Source: Aurantiacibacter sp. MUD61 (GTDB lineage Bacteria; Pseudomonadota; Alphaproteobacteria; Sphingomonadales; Sphingomonadaceae). From it: a stretch of 64,000 bases of DNA. The stretch's first letter is position 1. Every line of letters starts with the position of its first letter. Positions 49,045 to 57,996 of this stretch are shown one piece after another. Below the pieces are notes generated by a model. The model saw only the letters and a program-made list of their open reading frames with translations, was not told the DNA's origin and ran no database searches. The translations under genes were made by a program, and so were the position numbers. The DNA lies in assembly GCF_027912455.1 (NCBI RefSeq), contig NZ_CP115446.1, forward strand, positions 705,501 to 769,500. Direction: 5' to 3'.

Positions 49045-51354
49045 ATGGCATATTGGTTGGCGAAGAAACGCGAAGGCCAGGATACCGACTTCATCCAGCG
49101 CTTCGATCCGCGGTTCTGGACTGTCGATTTCCCCCGCCCGATGATGGCCAGCGTCGTCACGACAGCCCCGGATGCGCTGCGGGTCGATTGCGAATTCCAT
49201 CATCATGACGCGCTCGCGGGCCTGATCTGGGAAAGCGAAGACCGCTACGATCATCCGCTGCTGAGCTATGACACCAATCGCGATTACGCACGAACGACAC
49301 TCAGTTTCCGCTGGCGATCATCCGGCGTCCTGCCTCTTGATGCGGTGCACGGGCCGACGCTGACGATCGAAGGGCGCGATGCAAATGGCGCGGATAGGAG
49401 TTGGTACGTGCGGCTCTGGAACTACGCCAGCGGATCGCCCGAAGATGCGCTGGTCAGCCTTCCCTTCTCTGGCCTGCGCGAAGGCTGGGCCGCCGAAGGA
49501 GCGCTGGTCCACCCCTCCGACATCGATCGGATGTTCCTGTCCTGCGTGCCCACGAGTTATGACCCGGCGGATACCAGACTGCTGCCTCAGCGCGCCAATG
49601 GCTGGATCGAACTCAGCGAGATTAATTGCGATGGCGAACATGCCATGCTGACGATCGGCGATGCGATCCTGCCGCCTCATGAGGTCGGCATCGCCACCGC
49701 CTATGACGATAGCTACAACCAGACACCCTCACGATTGCTGCGCAATGCACTGCATCTCGGCTATCGCGATCAGCTGATCCACTATGTGGGAATGAGCCAT
49801 TATTTCCGGCTCGCCCCTACTGGGGACGGGCGTTTGCTTATCCCTCCGGCTGCCGACCTGTGCGACCCGTGTCGTCTCTGGCATGAGGACTTTCTCGCCC
49901 AGTGCAAGACCATGGGTTTCGACCCGATTGTGTCCTTGTCCTTCGAAATTTTCGAAGAGCATTGCCGCAATGGTTGGAAGCAACGCGACTGGCAGGGCAA
50001 TCCCGCGCTGACCGGCTGGGAGCCGCCGTCGACGCTTATCGATCCGGCCCATCCCGCCGGGATCGCCTATCTGTGCGACATCGCCGAGACTTTCGTGCGT
50101 CTCCAGACGGAAGCCGGCCTGCCGCCGCTGTTCCAGGTGGGCGAACCCTGGTGGTGGGTGAATGCCGATGGCGAGCCGTGCGTATATGGCTCGGGAGTCC
50201 GAAGCATTTACGCCAATCCGCCGCATATCGACGATCTCACCTCGACCGATGAAACCGGATTTCTCGAATGGCTGGCCACTACTCTGGGAAGCGCGGTCCA
50301 GGCGATGGCCAACCGGATTACCGGGATTTGGGGCGAGCAAGCGGTCACGCATGTCCTGCTCTTCACGCCGACCCTGCTCGACCCGGAGCGCCCTGCGGTC
50401 ACCGCCATGAACATTGGCCCCGAATTGGGGGAGGCGCATTTCGACATCCTGCAGGTCGAGGATTACGACTGGCTAACAGCCGGAGCGGAGGCCCTGCGCC
50501 GCTCGGCCTATGCCCGTCTCGACAATGCCCTTGGCTACCCCGCCGAGCGACAACACTACATGTCCGGCTTCGTACTCGATGCGGCTGATGCGGAAGCATT
50601 CTGGCCGCTGATCGACAGCGGACTGGACGAAGCGATCGCCCGCGGCGTTTCGCGCACCTTTGTGTGGGCGCTGCCGCAGATCGTTCGCGATGGATATGTC
50701 CGATTGCCTGTTGAGGAGAATGACGTGCAATCATTCGATGATGTGCTCTACCCGCTCGCGCTTGGGCGTGACGCGTCGGTGGCGCCCGAATTTTCGACTT
50801 CGATCTCGCTCACCGCATCGGGCCATGAGCGGCGCAACAGCCAGTGGAGCGATGCGCGGCTGAATTACGATGTCGGCCCGGGCATCCGTTCGCAGGCGGA
50901 ACTGGGCGTCCTGCTGGAGTTTTTCCGTGCGCGCCGCGGGCCTGCTCGCGGGTTCAGGCTTTCCGATCCCTACGATTTCAGCAGCAATGGTCTGACAGGT
51001 TCGCCTTCCATGCTGGACCAGCTGATCGGCACGGGCGATGGCCTGACTGCGACCTTCCAGCTGCGCAAGAGCTATGGCGCGATCGACGAGCCGCAGCTTC
51101 GCAATATCACGCGCCCGCGCGCCGATACGATCCTTATCAGCGTGGACGGTGTGGCCGAAACCGATTGGCTGCTGGGTGACGGCGGCAAGATCACTTTCAC
51201 CAATGCTCCACCCGATGGCGCCGCAATCCGCGCAGGCTTCCTTTTCGACGTACCCGTGCGTTTTGCAGAGGATCGCCTCGATATCAGCGGCGCAACTTTC
51301 GCCGCAGGTGATGCCCCTTCCGTTGCGCTCATCGAAGTGCGTGAAGCCATATGA
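49045..51354 (+). CDS. GTA g12: DUF2460 fused to a large N-terminal domain
   Basis: The 769-residue protein carries DUF2460 (distal tail protein, about residues 563-769; LYPLALGRDASVAPEFSTSISLTASGHERRNSQWSDARLNYDVGPGIRSQAEL, GFRLSDPYDF). RcGTA g12 is only about 210 residues, which matches this part. The N-terminal 560 residues are extra and contain FDPIVSLSFEIFEEHCRNGW, a LFQVGEPWWWVN motif near residue 364 and LQVEDYDWL near residue 470, which resemble a TIM-barrel glycosidase with two acidic residues. This may be the cell-wall or surface-cleaving part (inference). GAGGGG precedes the ATG. Confidence 0.8.
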   Translation: MAYWLAKKREGQDTDFIQRFDPRFWTVDFPRPMMASVVTTAPDALRVDCEFHHHDALAGLIWESEDRYDHPLLSYDTNRDYARTTLSFRWRSSGVLPLDAVHGPTLTIEGRDANGADRSWYVRLWNYASGSPEDALVSLPFSGLREGWAAEGALVHPSDIDRMFLSCVPTSYDPADTRLLPQRANGWIELSEINCDGEHAMLTIGDAILPPHEVGIATAYDDSYNQTPSRLLRNALHLGYRDQLIHYVGMSHYFRLAPTGDGRLLIPPAADLCDPCRLWHEDFLAQCKTMGFDPIVSLSFEIFEEHCRNGWKQRDWQGNPALTGWEPPSTLIDPAHPAGIAYLCDIAETFVRLQTEAGLPPLFQVGEPWWWVNADGEPCVYGSGVRSIYANPPHIDDLTSTDETGFLEWLATTLGSAVQAMANRITGIWGEQAVTHVLLFTPTLLDPERPAVTAMNIGPELGEAHFDILQVEDYDWLTAGAEALRRSAYARLDNALGYPAERQHYMSGFVLDAADAEAFWPLIDSGLDEAIARGVSRTFVWALPQIVRDGYVRLPVEENDVQSFDDVLYPLALGRDASVAPEFSTSISLTASGHERRNSQWSDARLNYDVGPGIRSQAELGVLLEFFRARRGPARGFRLSDPYDFSSNGLTGSPSMLDQLIGTGDGLTATFQLRKSYGAIDEPQLRNITRPRADTILISVDGVAETDWLLGDGGKITFTNAPPDGAAIRAGFLFDVPVRFAEDRLDISGATFAAGDAPSVALIEVREAI

Positions 51355-52175
51355 GCGATCATGTCTTCTTTGCGAAAGATCTGGAAGGTGTCGCGACCTA
51401 TTGGAGCATCAAGCGGCGGGACGGCGTGTGTCTCGGCTTTACCAGCCATAATCGCGACCTGGTGATCGACAGCGTCCGCTATCGCTCCGCGCCCGGCATG
51501 ATCCCTTCTGCCATCAGGCGCACGGCGCAGCTGGAGCGCGACAGCGTCGAGGTCGAAGGCGTGCTGGCGCATGACTCGATATCGGCGGAGGACATGGAGC
51601 AGGGTCGCTATGACAATGCACGCATTTCCATCGGTCTGGTCGATTGGGAAACGCTCGAGCACACCTCGCTATTTCACGGCGAACTTGGCGCGATTTCGCA
51701 ACGAGACGGCACTTTCGAAGCAGAGCTACGCTCCGCAAAAGCGCGACTTGAAGTGGATGTCGTGGCGCGCACCAGCCCCACCTGCCGCGCAGAATTCTGC
51801 GACGCGGCATGCCAATTGAATGCGGCGCGCTTTACCCATCTCCTAAAGGTCAGCTCCATCGACATTGAAAACAACAGTGTGAGCTTCGGCGGTGCTGTTA
51901 GTCCGGTCCATCTGCTGCATGGCAACGTCAAATGGGTCGATGGCCCTCATGCCGGAATGGTCATGCAGGTGATCGACGCCGATGCGAACGGCATTGTCCT
52001 CGACCGCCCCATCTCCAGCGACGTTACGCCGGGAACCCGCGCTTTCTTGCGTGAAGGTTGTGACCACACTCTGGCGACTTGCAATTCCCGCTTTGGAAAC
52101 GCGGCCAATTTCCGCGGAGAGCCACACTTGCCCGGCAATGATTTGCTGGCCAGCTATCCCACCAGCTCGTCGTGA
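51351..52175 (+). CDS. GTA g13: DUF2163 tail hub protein
   Basis: The 274-residue DUF2163 protein forms the tail hub. The last third has five cysteines (C145, C150, C154, C237, C244), with C145-C154 in SPTCRAEFCDAACQL and C237/C244 in EGCDHTLATCNSRFGN. In RcGTA the corresponding protein binds an iron-sulfur cluster with four cysteines (established). The N-terminal ATYWSIKRRDGVCLGFTSHNRDL segment is also typical. It overlaps g12 by four bases and g14 by four. Confidence 0.87.
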   Translation: MSDHVFFAKDLEGVATYWSIKRRDGVCLGFTSHNRDLVIDSVRYRSAPGMIPSAIRRTAQLERDSVEVEGVLAHDSISAEDMEQGRYDNARISIGLVDWETLEHTSLFHGELGAISQRDGTFEAELRSAKARLEVDVVARTSPTCRAEFCDAACQLNAARFTHLLKVSSIDIENNSVSFGGAVSPVHLLHGNVKWVDGPHAGMVMQVIDADANGIVLDRPISSDVTPGTRAFLREGCDHTLATCNSRFGNAANFRGEPHLPGNDLLASYPTSSS

Positions 52176-52576
52176 ATAATCACGGCGTCGCGCTTGCGGC
52201 AGCAGCGCACGAGCTGATCGGAACGCCTTTCAGGTTGCGCGGTCGGGATCCCAGGACGGGCGTGGATTGCATCGGCTTACTCCACTGCGCACTTGTCGCG
52301 AGCGGCCGAACGCCTCCGCCAATACCCGCATACGCTTTGCGGAATGCGAGCATCGAAGCGTTCATGCCGCTTTTGCCGGAGGCTGGTTTCAGCGAGTTTT
52401 TCGGCGAGGAGCGCGCTGGCGATCTGGTGCTCATGAAGCCTTCAGCGGGGCAATTCCACCTCGCTCTTGTCAGTCTCGACCATCAATTGATCCACGCTCA
52501 TGCGGGCCTCCGACGCGTCGTCAAAACTCCCCAGGTGCCCGCTCAGCGAGAGCTGGGCCGCTGGCGCTTCGCCTGA
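52172..52576 (+). CDS. GTA g14: NlpC/P60-type cell wall peptidase
   Basis: The 134-residue enzyme cleaves peptidoglycan during DNA delivery. The NlpC/P60 fold is seen: catalytic Cys C33 in GVDCIGLLHC, then His H96 in GQFHLALVSLD and a third polar residue (H108 or H110 in QLIHAH). The N-terminal helix has EIGTPF-like ELIGTPFRLRGR. Start is a GTG overlapping the g13 stop. It may face the periplasm at the tail tip. Confidence 0.87.
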   Translation: MNNHGVALAAAAHELIGTPFRLRGRDPRTGVDCIGLLHCALVASGRTPPPIPAYALRNASIEAFMPLLPEAGFSEFFGEERAGDLVLMKPSAGQFHLALVSLDHQLIHAHAGLRRVVKTPQVPAQRELGRWRFA

Positions 52577-52591
52577 CATCAAGGAGCCTTT

Positions 52592-54766
52592 ATGGCCACT
52601 CTCGTGCTTTCCGCCGCTGGCACAGCTATTGGCGGCCCGATTGGAGCAACTATCGGATCGATCATCGGCAGCCAGATCGATGCGATGATTTTCGGCCCAC
52701 CCGATCGTGAAGGCCCAAGGCTGCAGGAGTTGAAAGTCACCACCTCATCCTATGGCGCACCGATACCGCGGCATTTCGGGAAGATGCGGGTGGCGGGTTC
52801 CATCATCTGGGCCACCGATCTCAAGGAAACGAGCGAGAAAAGCGGCGGCAAAGGCCAACCGAGTGTCACGACATTTTCCTACTCGGGCTCGTTTGCCGTG
52901 GCGCTCGCCAGCCGCCGGATCAACCGCATTGGCCGCATCTGGGCGGATGGCAATCTGCTTCGAGGTGCCGCAGGCGACCTGAAGGTCGGCGGCGAGTTGC
53001 GCGTCTATAATGGTGACGGCGACCAGCAGCCCGATCCGCTTATCGCCAGCGCCGAAGGCAGTGCGTGCCCCGCCTATCGCGGCCTTGCCTATTGCGTGTT
53101 CGACGAGCTGCAATTGGCAGATTTCGGCAACCGGATACCGAGCCTGACTTTCGAGATTTTCGCGGACGAGAACGATGTCGCGCTTGCAGATATCCTCAGC
53201 CCCGTGGCCGGAGGGCTTTCCGTAGATCGGCCTCTCGGAAGCCTGAAGGGATATTCGGACGAGGGCGGCATGCTGCTCGAAACGCTGTCTTCCATCGACC
53301 GCGTATACCCGCTCACCAGCAATGCCGAAGGTGACCTGCTCGCAATCGCAACCGGCGATCCGGAGACCATTGCCGTGCATGCTCTGCCCGAGCCTGTCGT
53401 CGACGAGACCGGCGAAGGCGCACAGGGCGGGCGTTCAGAACGCCGCAAATTCGATGACAGCCGCGTCCCGGCTGGGCTTCGATATTACGATATCGATCGC
53501 GACTTTCAGACAGGATTACAGCGAGCCGGAGGGCGAGCTGCGCCGGGGCGTAATCGCCTGATCGAATTTCCCGGAGCGCTCTTTGCCACCAATGCGCGCA
53601 AGCTCGCCGATGATGCAGCCGAGCGCGCCCGCTGGTCTCAGGATCGCATGGCTTACCGGATTGCGGAAATCGATCCGGCTCTCTCGCCAGGCCAGATTGT
53701 TTCTGTGCCGAACCGCAATGGGAAATGGCGAATCGAGAGCTGGGAATGGCGTGAGCAGGGCATTGAGCTTGAGCTCGTGCGTCTGCCGCAGCGCAAGGGC
53801 GCGGTCGCGACCACCGACACCGGTCGCTCACTGCAGCAGGTCGACAATATCGCCACCGCCACTTCGCTCAATGCCTATGAGCTGCCATGGGATGGCGTGG
53901 GCGCATCCGACCAACGGCGCGTTTACGCAGCCGCATCCTCGATATCGCCCGGTTGGAGCGGAGCGGCTCTCTACGCGGTACAGGGTGAAACACTCTCGCC
54001 ACTCGGAGCAACCGGATCGCGCCGCAGCATTACTGGCGAGATCGTCACAGATCTTGCGTCTGCAGATCCCACGTTCATCGATCGGCACAATCGGATCGAG
54101 GTTCAGCTCGACTGCCCGGACCTCCCGCTTGCCAGCTGCACGATGGAAGAGCTGGTGAACGGAACCAATCGCGCATTGATCGGAGAGGAAATCGTCCAAT
54201 TTGCCGACGCCGAAGACCTCGGTGCGGGACGCTGGCGCCTTTCGACATTCCTGCGAGGCATTGGGGGAAGCGAACATGCGGCACTCGCAGGCCATGCTTT
54301 GGGATCGGCTTTCGTCTTACTGGACGACCGGCCCATCCCGCTCGACAATACACACATTGGCCAATCGCTTGCGGTGGCCGCGATCGGGCTGGCCGATGAG
54401 GCGCCTGTCATAGCTCCCGTTGCGAATATCGGCATTACTCAGAGACCGCTAATTCCCGTCCACGGCAGTGTCGCTCCGCAACCGGACGGCAGCTTGGCTC
54501 TATGCTGGACGCGCCGTGCGCGCGGCTCCTGGGTATGGACTGGCACCGTCGATGTGCCTCTGGTCGAACAGCGCGAGAGCTACGAAATCGGCGTTGGTAA
54601 TTCGAACAGTCCGATCAAAACCTGGACCACGTCAGCGAACCAGATCACTCTCGATCCCGCGACTGTCGGCGATCTGCAAACCGACCATTCGGGCGCGGTC
54701 GTCTGGGTCCGCCAGATCGGGACATTCTCCCGTTCCTTGCCGCTTTTCCTTACCACAATCCCCTGA
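52592..54766 (+). CDS. GTA g15: shortened baseplate/host-specificity protein
   Basis: The 724-residue protein starts with the family's hydrophobic Gly-rich helix (LVLSAAGTAIGGPIGATIGSIIG), followed by LQELKVTTSSYGAPIPRHFGKMRVAGSIIWATDLKE, a central tail hub region and LAYCVFDELQLADFGNRIPSLTFEIF. RcGTA g15 is about 1300 residues with an internal TIM barrel; here that part is absent. The size and the fusion in g12 suggest that the enzyme-like domain sits there instead. The C-terminal half contains beta-rich tail fibre-like repeats. GGAG precedes the ATG. Confidence 0.8.
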   Translation: MATLVLSAAGTAIGGPIGATIGSIIGSQIDAMIFGPPDREGPRLQELKVTTSSYGAPIPRHFGKMRVAGSIIWATDLKETSEKSGGKGQPSVTTFSYSGSFAVALASRRINRIGRIWADGNLLRGAAGDLKVGGELRVYNGDGDQQPDPLIASAEGSACPAYRGLAYCVFDELQLADFGNRIPSLTFEIFADENDVALADILSPVAGGLSVDRPLGSLKGYSDEGGMLLETLSSIDRVYPLTSNAEGDLLAIATGDPETIAVHALPEPVVDETGEGAQGGRSERRKFDDSRVPAGLRYYDIDRDFQTGLQRAGGRAAPGRNRLIEFPGALFATNARKLADDAAERARWSQDRMAYRIAEIDPALSPGQIVSVPNRNGKWRIESWEWREQGIELELVRLPQRKGAVATTDTGRSLQQVDNIATATSLNAYELPWDGVGASDQRRVYAAASSISPGWSGAALYAVQGETLSPLGATGSRRSITGEIVTDLASADPTFIDRHNRIEVQLDCPDLPLASCTMEELVNGTNRALIGEEIVQFADAEDLGAGRWRLSTFLRGIGGSEHAALAGHALGSAFVLLDDRPIPLDNTHIGQSLAVAAIGLADEAPVIAPVANIGITQRPLIPVHGSVAPQPDGSLALCWTRRARGSWVWTGTVDVPLVEQRESYEIGVGNSNSPIKTWTTSANQITLDPATVGDLQTDHSGAVVWVRQIGTFSRSLPLFLTTIP

Positions 54767-54773
54767 GGCTCAT

Positions 54774-55232
54774 ATGACTGAAGCTGTTTCCTTTCCGTCC
54801 ACCACCCCACGCTTCTCGCTCCCGAATCTTTTCGCCGCGCAGGCACAAAAGGAGGTTTTCGTGAATGAGGCGCTGGCGCGGCTCGATATGCTGCTGCATC
54901 CAGTAGTCCAAGGGATTTCCAATGATCCGCCTACCGCCCCCGCGGAAGGCAAAAGCTGGATTGTCGGCTCTGCGCCGAGCGGCGATTGGGCTGGGCACGA
55001 GGACGCGATCGCGAGCTTTCAGTCGGGCAATTGGCTTTTCGCAGCTCCAGCCCATGGCATGATCGTCCATGACCTTGCGGCGGCAGCCAACGCGAGATTC
55101 GAGAACGGGTGGAGTTATGCATCCACTATCGCGGCGCCCAGCGGGGGAAGTACACAGGATGCAGAGGCCCGCGCGGCGATCGGTGCGCTGATTGCCGCTT
55201 TGGTCACTGCGGGGATCTTGCCCGCGGCCTAG
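54774..55232 (+). CDS. DUF2793 protein, last GTA gene
   Basis: The 152-residue DUF2793 protein is found at the 3' end of sphingomonad GTA clusters. The segment FSLPNLFAAQAQKEVFVNEALARLDMLLHPVV is the signature, followed by PPTAPAEGKSWIVG, and SFQSGNWLFAAPAHGMIVHDLAA. Likely a tail fibre or receptor-binding part (inference). It lies 7 bases after the g15 stop. The stop falls in a perfect palindrome (55226-55243). Confidence 0.82.
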   Translation: MTEAVSFPSTTPRFSLPNLFAAQAQKEVFVNEALARLDMLLHPVVQGISNDPPTAPAEGKSWIVGSAPSGDWAGHEDAIASFQSGNWLFAAPAHGMIVHDLAAAANARFENGWSYASTIAAPSGGSTQDAEARAAIGALIAALVTAGILPAA

Positions 55233-55243
55233 GAACCTAGGCC
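55226..55243. repeat. CCTAGG palindrome at the GTA 3' end
   Basis: GGCCTAGG-AA-CCTAGGCC is a perfect 8-bp palindrome that includes the stop codon of the DUF2793 gene (55230-55232). No T-run follows, so it is not a rho-independent terminator. It lies at the end of the GTA cluster, 50 bases before sodC. Confidence 0.65.
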
Positions 55244-55292
55244 AGTTATGGGGAGTTGGTGGGTAAACTCACTTCCAAAGGGAATATTCGCC

Positions 55293-55826
55293 ATGACAAT
55301 TCTCAAGCAGATCGCCGTTCCAGCCCTCGCCCTTTTCTCGCTAAGCGGATGTGCAACCGCTTACGAAGCGGCCGCGACGCAGATTGCCGAGGCGAACATC
55401 ATGGACCGGACCGGCCAGCAGGTCGGCACTGCGCGGATGTATTCGCTGGGAGAGGAAGTGACGATCAACGTGTCTTTCACCGGATTGACCGCAGGCCTGC
55501 ACGCTGTGCACCTGCACACGACGGGCAATTGCAGCGCGAATGATTTCACATCGGCTGGCGGCCATCTCAATCCCGGCGGTCAGCAGCACGGTACGCTCAA
55601 TCCGCGCGGCGCTCACCTCGGCGATTTGCCCAATGTGACGATCGCCAGCGACGGTTCGGGGACGACGAGCACGATCCTGCGCGGAGACCGCAGCACGGTA
55701 GAGGCTGCGCTATTCGATAGCGATGGTACGGCCCTTGTGGTGCATGAAGGACCCGACGATTATCGCACGGATCCGGCTGGTGCAGCGGGAAGCCGTGTCG
55801 CTTGCGGCCTCGTTACGCGGAGCTAG
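55293..55826 (+). CDS. sodC: Superoxide dismutase [Cu-Zn] lipoprotein
   Basis: The 177-residue protein has a lipobox (LFSLSGC, C20) and the Cu/Zn-SOD fold: metal-binding HLHTTGNC, GGHLNPGGQQHG, HLGDLPN, and EGPDDYRTDPAGAAGSRVACGLV with the conserved disulfide Cys. It converts superoxide to peroxide in the periplasm, presumably on a membrane. GGGA precedes the ATG at 55293. It follows the GTA end but has its own leader. Its stop TAG shares CTAG with the queC stop on the other strand. Confidence 0.93.
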   Translation: MTILKQIAVPALALFSLSGCATAYEAAATQIAEANIMDRTGQQVGTARMYSLGEEVTINVSFTGLTAGLHAVHLHTTGNCSANDFTSAGGHLNPGGQQHGTLNPRGAHLGDLPNVTIASDGSGTTSTILRGDRSTVEAALFDSDGTALVVHEGPDDYRTDPAGAAGSRVACGLVTRS

Positions 55827-56515
55827 TCCGCGTCATTCGCATAGGCGGTCGTATCCGTAACGCCCGCCTCCGCGAAGCCCTTGCGGCGCAACCGGCAGCT
55901 ATCGCACAAACCGCATGCCTGCCCTTCAGGTGTCGGATCATAGCACGACCAGCTCCATTCCGGACCAAGGCCGAGCCTTGCGCATTCGCTCGCGACATCG
56001 GCTTTGGTCATATGCTGGAGCGGCGCGTGGATGGTGAAAGGTGAGCCTTCCACACCCTGTTTTGTGCCTAGGCGAGCTGTTTCGGCAAAGCTTTCGATAA
56101 ATTCTGGTCGGCAATCCGGATAGCCAGAATAATCGAGTGCATTGACGCCGATGAAGATATCGCTCGAGCCGGAGCTTTCAGCAAAGGCGGTCGTCATCGC
56201 CAGAAACAGCAAATTACGCGCGGGAACGTAGGTGACCGGAATGCTGTCATCCACTCCGCCTTTTGGCACGTCGATGTCGGCAGTCAGTGCGGAACCACCG
56301 AATTGCCGCAGATCGAGCGACAGGGTGACGTGCCTCTCGGCCGTCAATTCCTGAGCGATGCGTTCGGCGGATTCGAGCTCCCTGACATGGCGCTGCCCGT
56401 AGTTGATCGTGAGACAGTGCAGGCGAAAGCCCTGCTCGCGCGCAAGGGCGGCGCTGACCATGGAATCGAGCCCGCCCGAAAGCAGGATAGCGGCGATTGG
56501 GTTGTCGTTGCTCAT
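55823..56515 (-). CDS. queC: 7-cyano-7-deazaguanine synthase
   Basis: QueC makes preQ0, the precursor of queuosine, from carboxydeazaguanine using ATP and ammonia. The 230-residue product has the PP-loop SGGLDSMVSAALA and the zinc-binding Cys cluster at the C-terminus (SWSCYDPTPEGQACGLCDSCRLRRKGF). Other features: INYGQRHVREL and NALDYSGYPDCRPEFI. The ATG at 56513-56515 gives MSNDNPIAAI. gluQ in this window uses queuosine downstream. The two stop codons of queC and sodC share a CTAG. Confidence 0.95.
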   Translation of the reverse strand: MSNDNPIAAILLSGGLDSMVSAALAREQGFRLHCLTINYGQRHVRELESAERIAQELTAERHVTLSLDLRQFGGSALTADIDVPKGGVDDSIPVTYVPARNLLFLAMTTAFAESSGSSDIFIGVNALDYSGYPDCRPEFIESFAETARLGTKQGVEGSPFTIHAPLQHMTKADVASECARLGLGPEWSWSCYDPTPEGQACGLCDSCRLRRKGFAEAGVTDTTAYANDAD

Positions 56516-56562
56516 GTGAAGCGAGCTAGGCATTTCGCTGCTTCACAGCAAGAGCGAGGAGG

Positions 56563-56964
56563 TCAGCAACTTCCGGTGCGGCGCGCCTCGCCCTCGATAG
56601 AAAAGGGCGTGCCGCCCTGGATGCCCTGGCTGCGGATCTGCACCAATTCACTGCTTTCGCTGCGAATGGTCGTGCGTCCATAGCCATTGCCACGGCAAGT
56701 GTACTGCACGGTCACTTCATTGCGATCATCCTGCACCACGAACTGCTCACAGCCCGGCTGGCGATGACGGATCTGAATAAATTCCCGCCCGGTCCGCACG
56801 CAGATGCGCGAGGAACTGCCACCGTCTCGAATACGCAAAGTCCAGCTACCCGGCTCAAGCCTATCCAACATGGCGAGCTCCGGCGCCTGCGCGGTGGCAG
56901 GCACCATCGTCGCCGCTGCTATCGCTCCGCCTATCAGAAGTTTCGCCATGAATTGCACACGCAT
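56563..56964 (-). CDS. Secreted DUF3617-like protein
   Basis: The 133-residue protein has a signal peptide (AIAAATMVPATAQA) and a small beta-rich domain of about 100 residues with four cysteines (SRICVRTGRE, RQPGCEQF, VQYTCRGNGY and TGSC), resembling DUF3617. The family is periplasmic, small, and of unknown function. AAAGGA precedes the ATG at 56962-56964. Single gene between queC and hslO. Confidence 0.7.
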   Translation of the reverse strand: MRVQFMAKLLIGGAIAAATMVPATAQAPELAMLDRLEPGSWTLRIRDGGSSSRICVRTGREFIQIRHRQPGCEQFVVQDDRNEVTVQYTCRGNGYGRTTIRSESSELVQIRSQGIQGGTPFSIEGEARRTGSC

Positions 56965-57060
56965 GTCCGGGGTCCTTTAAGATGCCCACATATACCAGAA
57001 GAATTCTGAACCACCAATTGCGCGCACATCGACCAGTGCGGACGCAATAAAGTTGGGTCA

Positions 57061-57966
57061 TCAATCCTGAATGGCAAAAGCCTTTGAACAAAAAGCACAA
57101 TCGACAAGAATGATCCCGTCATCGTTGGCCATTTCACGCCTGTCCTCTTTCGGGAAGCGTGCGAGGACATCTTCGAAATGCGCTTCGGTGCAGCGGCATC
57201 CCTTCGCCAGCGCGTGTCCGGGTGTCACGCGGACTTCGCGTTCTTCATGGTAAAGCCGCCAGACCAGATCCTCGAGCGGAAGTGTTTCGTCCGACAATTC
57301 ATCATGGCTGAGGCTCTCTGCCATGATCGAGACATGCTCCCATTCCGGGTGATCCAGGCGGACGTGCAGGCGCTCCCTGCCTTCTTCCCCATCGGGGAAA
57401 TGCTGAACGAGGAAGCCAGCCGCCATAGTCCGCGTGGAATCCGAGGAAATCGCCGTGCGGATGCGCGTCGGCACCTGTTCGCTCTGCGCAAAGTAGTTTT
57501 CTACCGCAGCAGAAAGCGATTCGCCTTCGAGCGGAACGATCCCCTGATAGCGCTTGCCCGTTTTGGCGATGTCGAAAGTGATCGCGAGATGGCCTGTGCC
57601 GAAGAGCTTCTCCAGATTGGCGCTCGCGCCGCCGTCGGCGAAATGAGCCGGATCATGCTCGATGTATCCGCGCAGTTCGCCATTTCGGTAATCGCACACG
57701 AGCAAATTGGCCAGGCCGCCTTCGCTTTGCGCCTGCATGGTCAGCTGATCGTCTTCGCCTTTGAGCAGACCGCCCATCAGCGCGGTAAGCACCAGTGCTT
57801 CCGACAAACAATGGCGCAGCGCGACAGGATAATCGTGAGCGCTCAAAATCTCATCGAGCACCGGGCCAAGGCGAACAGCGCGTCCACGACAATCGCGATC
57901 AGGAATGGTGAATCCGAGCAAGCGATCGGAAAATGTCTGGCTGTGTGAAGTTTCCATCCGCGCCAT
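57061..57966 (-). CDS. hslO: Redox-regulated chaperone Hsp33
   Basis: Hsp33 is a holdase switched on by oxidation of its zinc-binding cysteines. The 301-residue product has CxC at C257/C259 (GCRCTEAH) and CxxC at C290/C293 (DCAFCSKAF) with the linker region before them, and the N-terminal region with GFTIPDRDCRGR. It is the last gene in the argD-argF-hslO operon, 30 bases behind argF, which is a common arrangement in alphaproteobacteria. Confidence 0.93.
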   Translation of the reverse strand: MARMETSHSQTFSDRLLGFTIPDRDCRGRAVRLGPVLDEILSAHDYPVALRHCLSEALVLTALMGGLLKGEDDQLTMQAQSEGGLANLLVCDYRNGELRGYIEHDPAHFADGGASANLEKLFGTGHLAITFDIAKTGKRYQGIVPLEGESLSAAVENYFAQSEQVPTRIRTAISSDSTRTMAAGFLVQHFPDGEEGRERLHVRLDHPEWEHVSIMAESLSHDELSDETLPLEDLVWRLYHEEREVRVTPGHALAKGCRCTEAHFEDVLARFPKEDRREMANDDGIILVDCAFCSKAFAIQD

Positions 57967-57996
57967 ATGGGAGCGGATCGGGCCAAATCAAAGGGA

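Larger units (their letters stand above)
40496..55232 (+). mobile_element. Gene transfer agent (RcGTA-like) structural cluster
   Basis: A nearly continuous plus-strand run of packaging, head and tail genes in the order of the Rhodobacter capsulatus GTA cluster (g1 to g15), with one antisense gene inserted. Missing are integrase, attachment sites, DNA replication, repressor and lysis genes, so it is not a complete prophage. Base use is like the chromosome. GTAs package random host DNA; whether this one is functional is not provable from sequence. The boundaries are a candidate promoter at 40496 and the end of the DUF2793 gene at 55232, near a perfect CCTAGG palindrome. Confidence 0.88.

Noticed and set aside
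40496..55232. A complete prophage
   Set aside because: No integrase, repressor, replication or lysis gene, no att repeats, and the gene order is that of GTAs with the host's base use.
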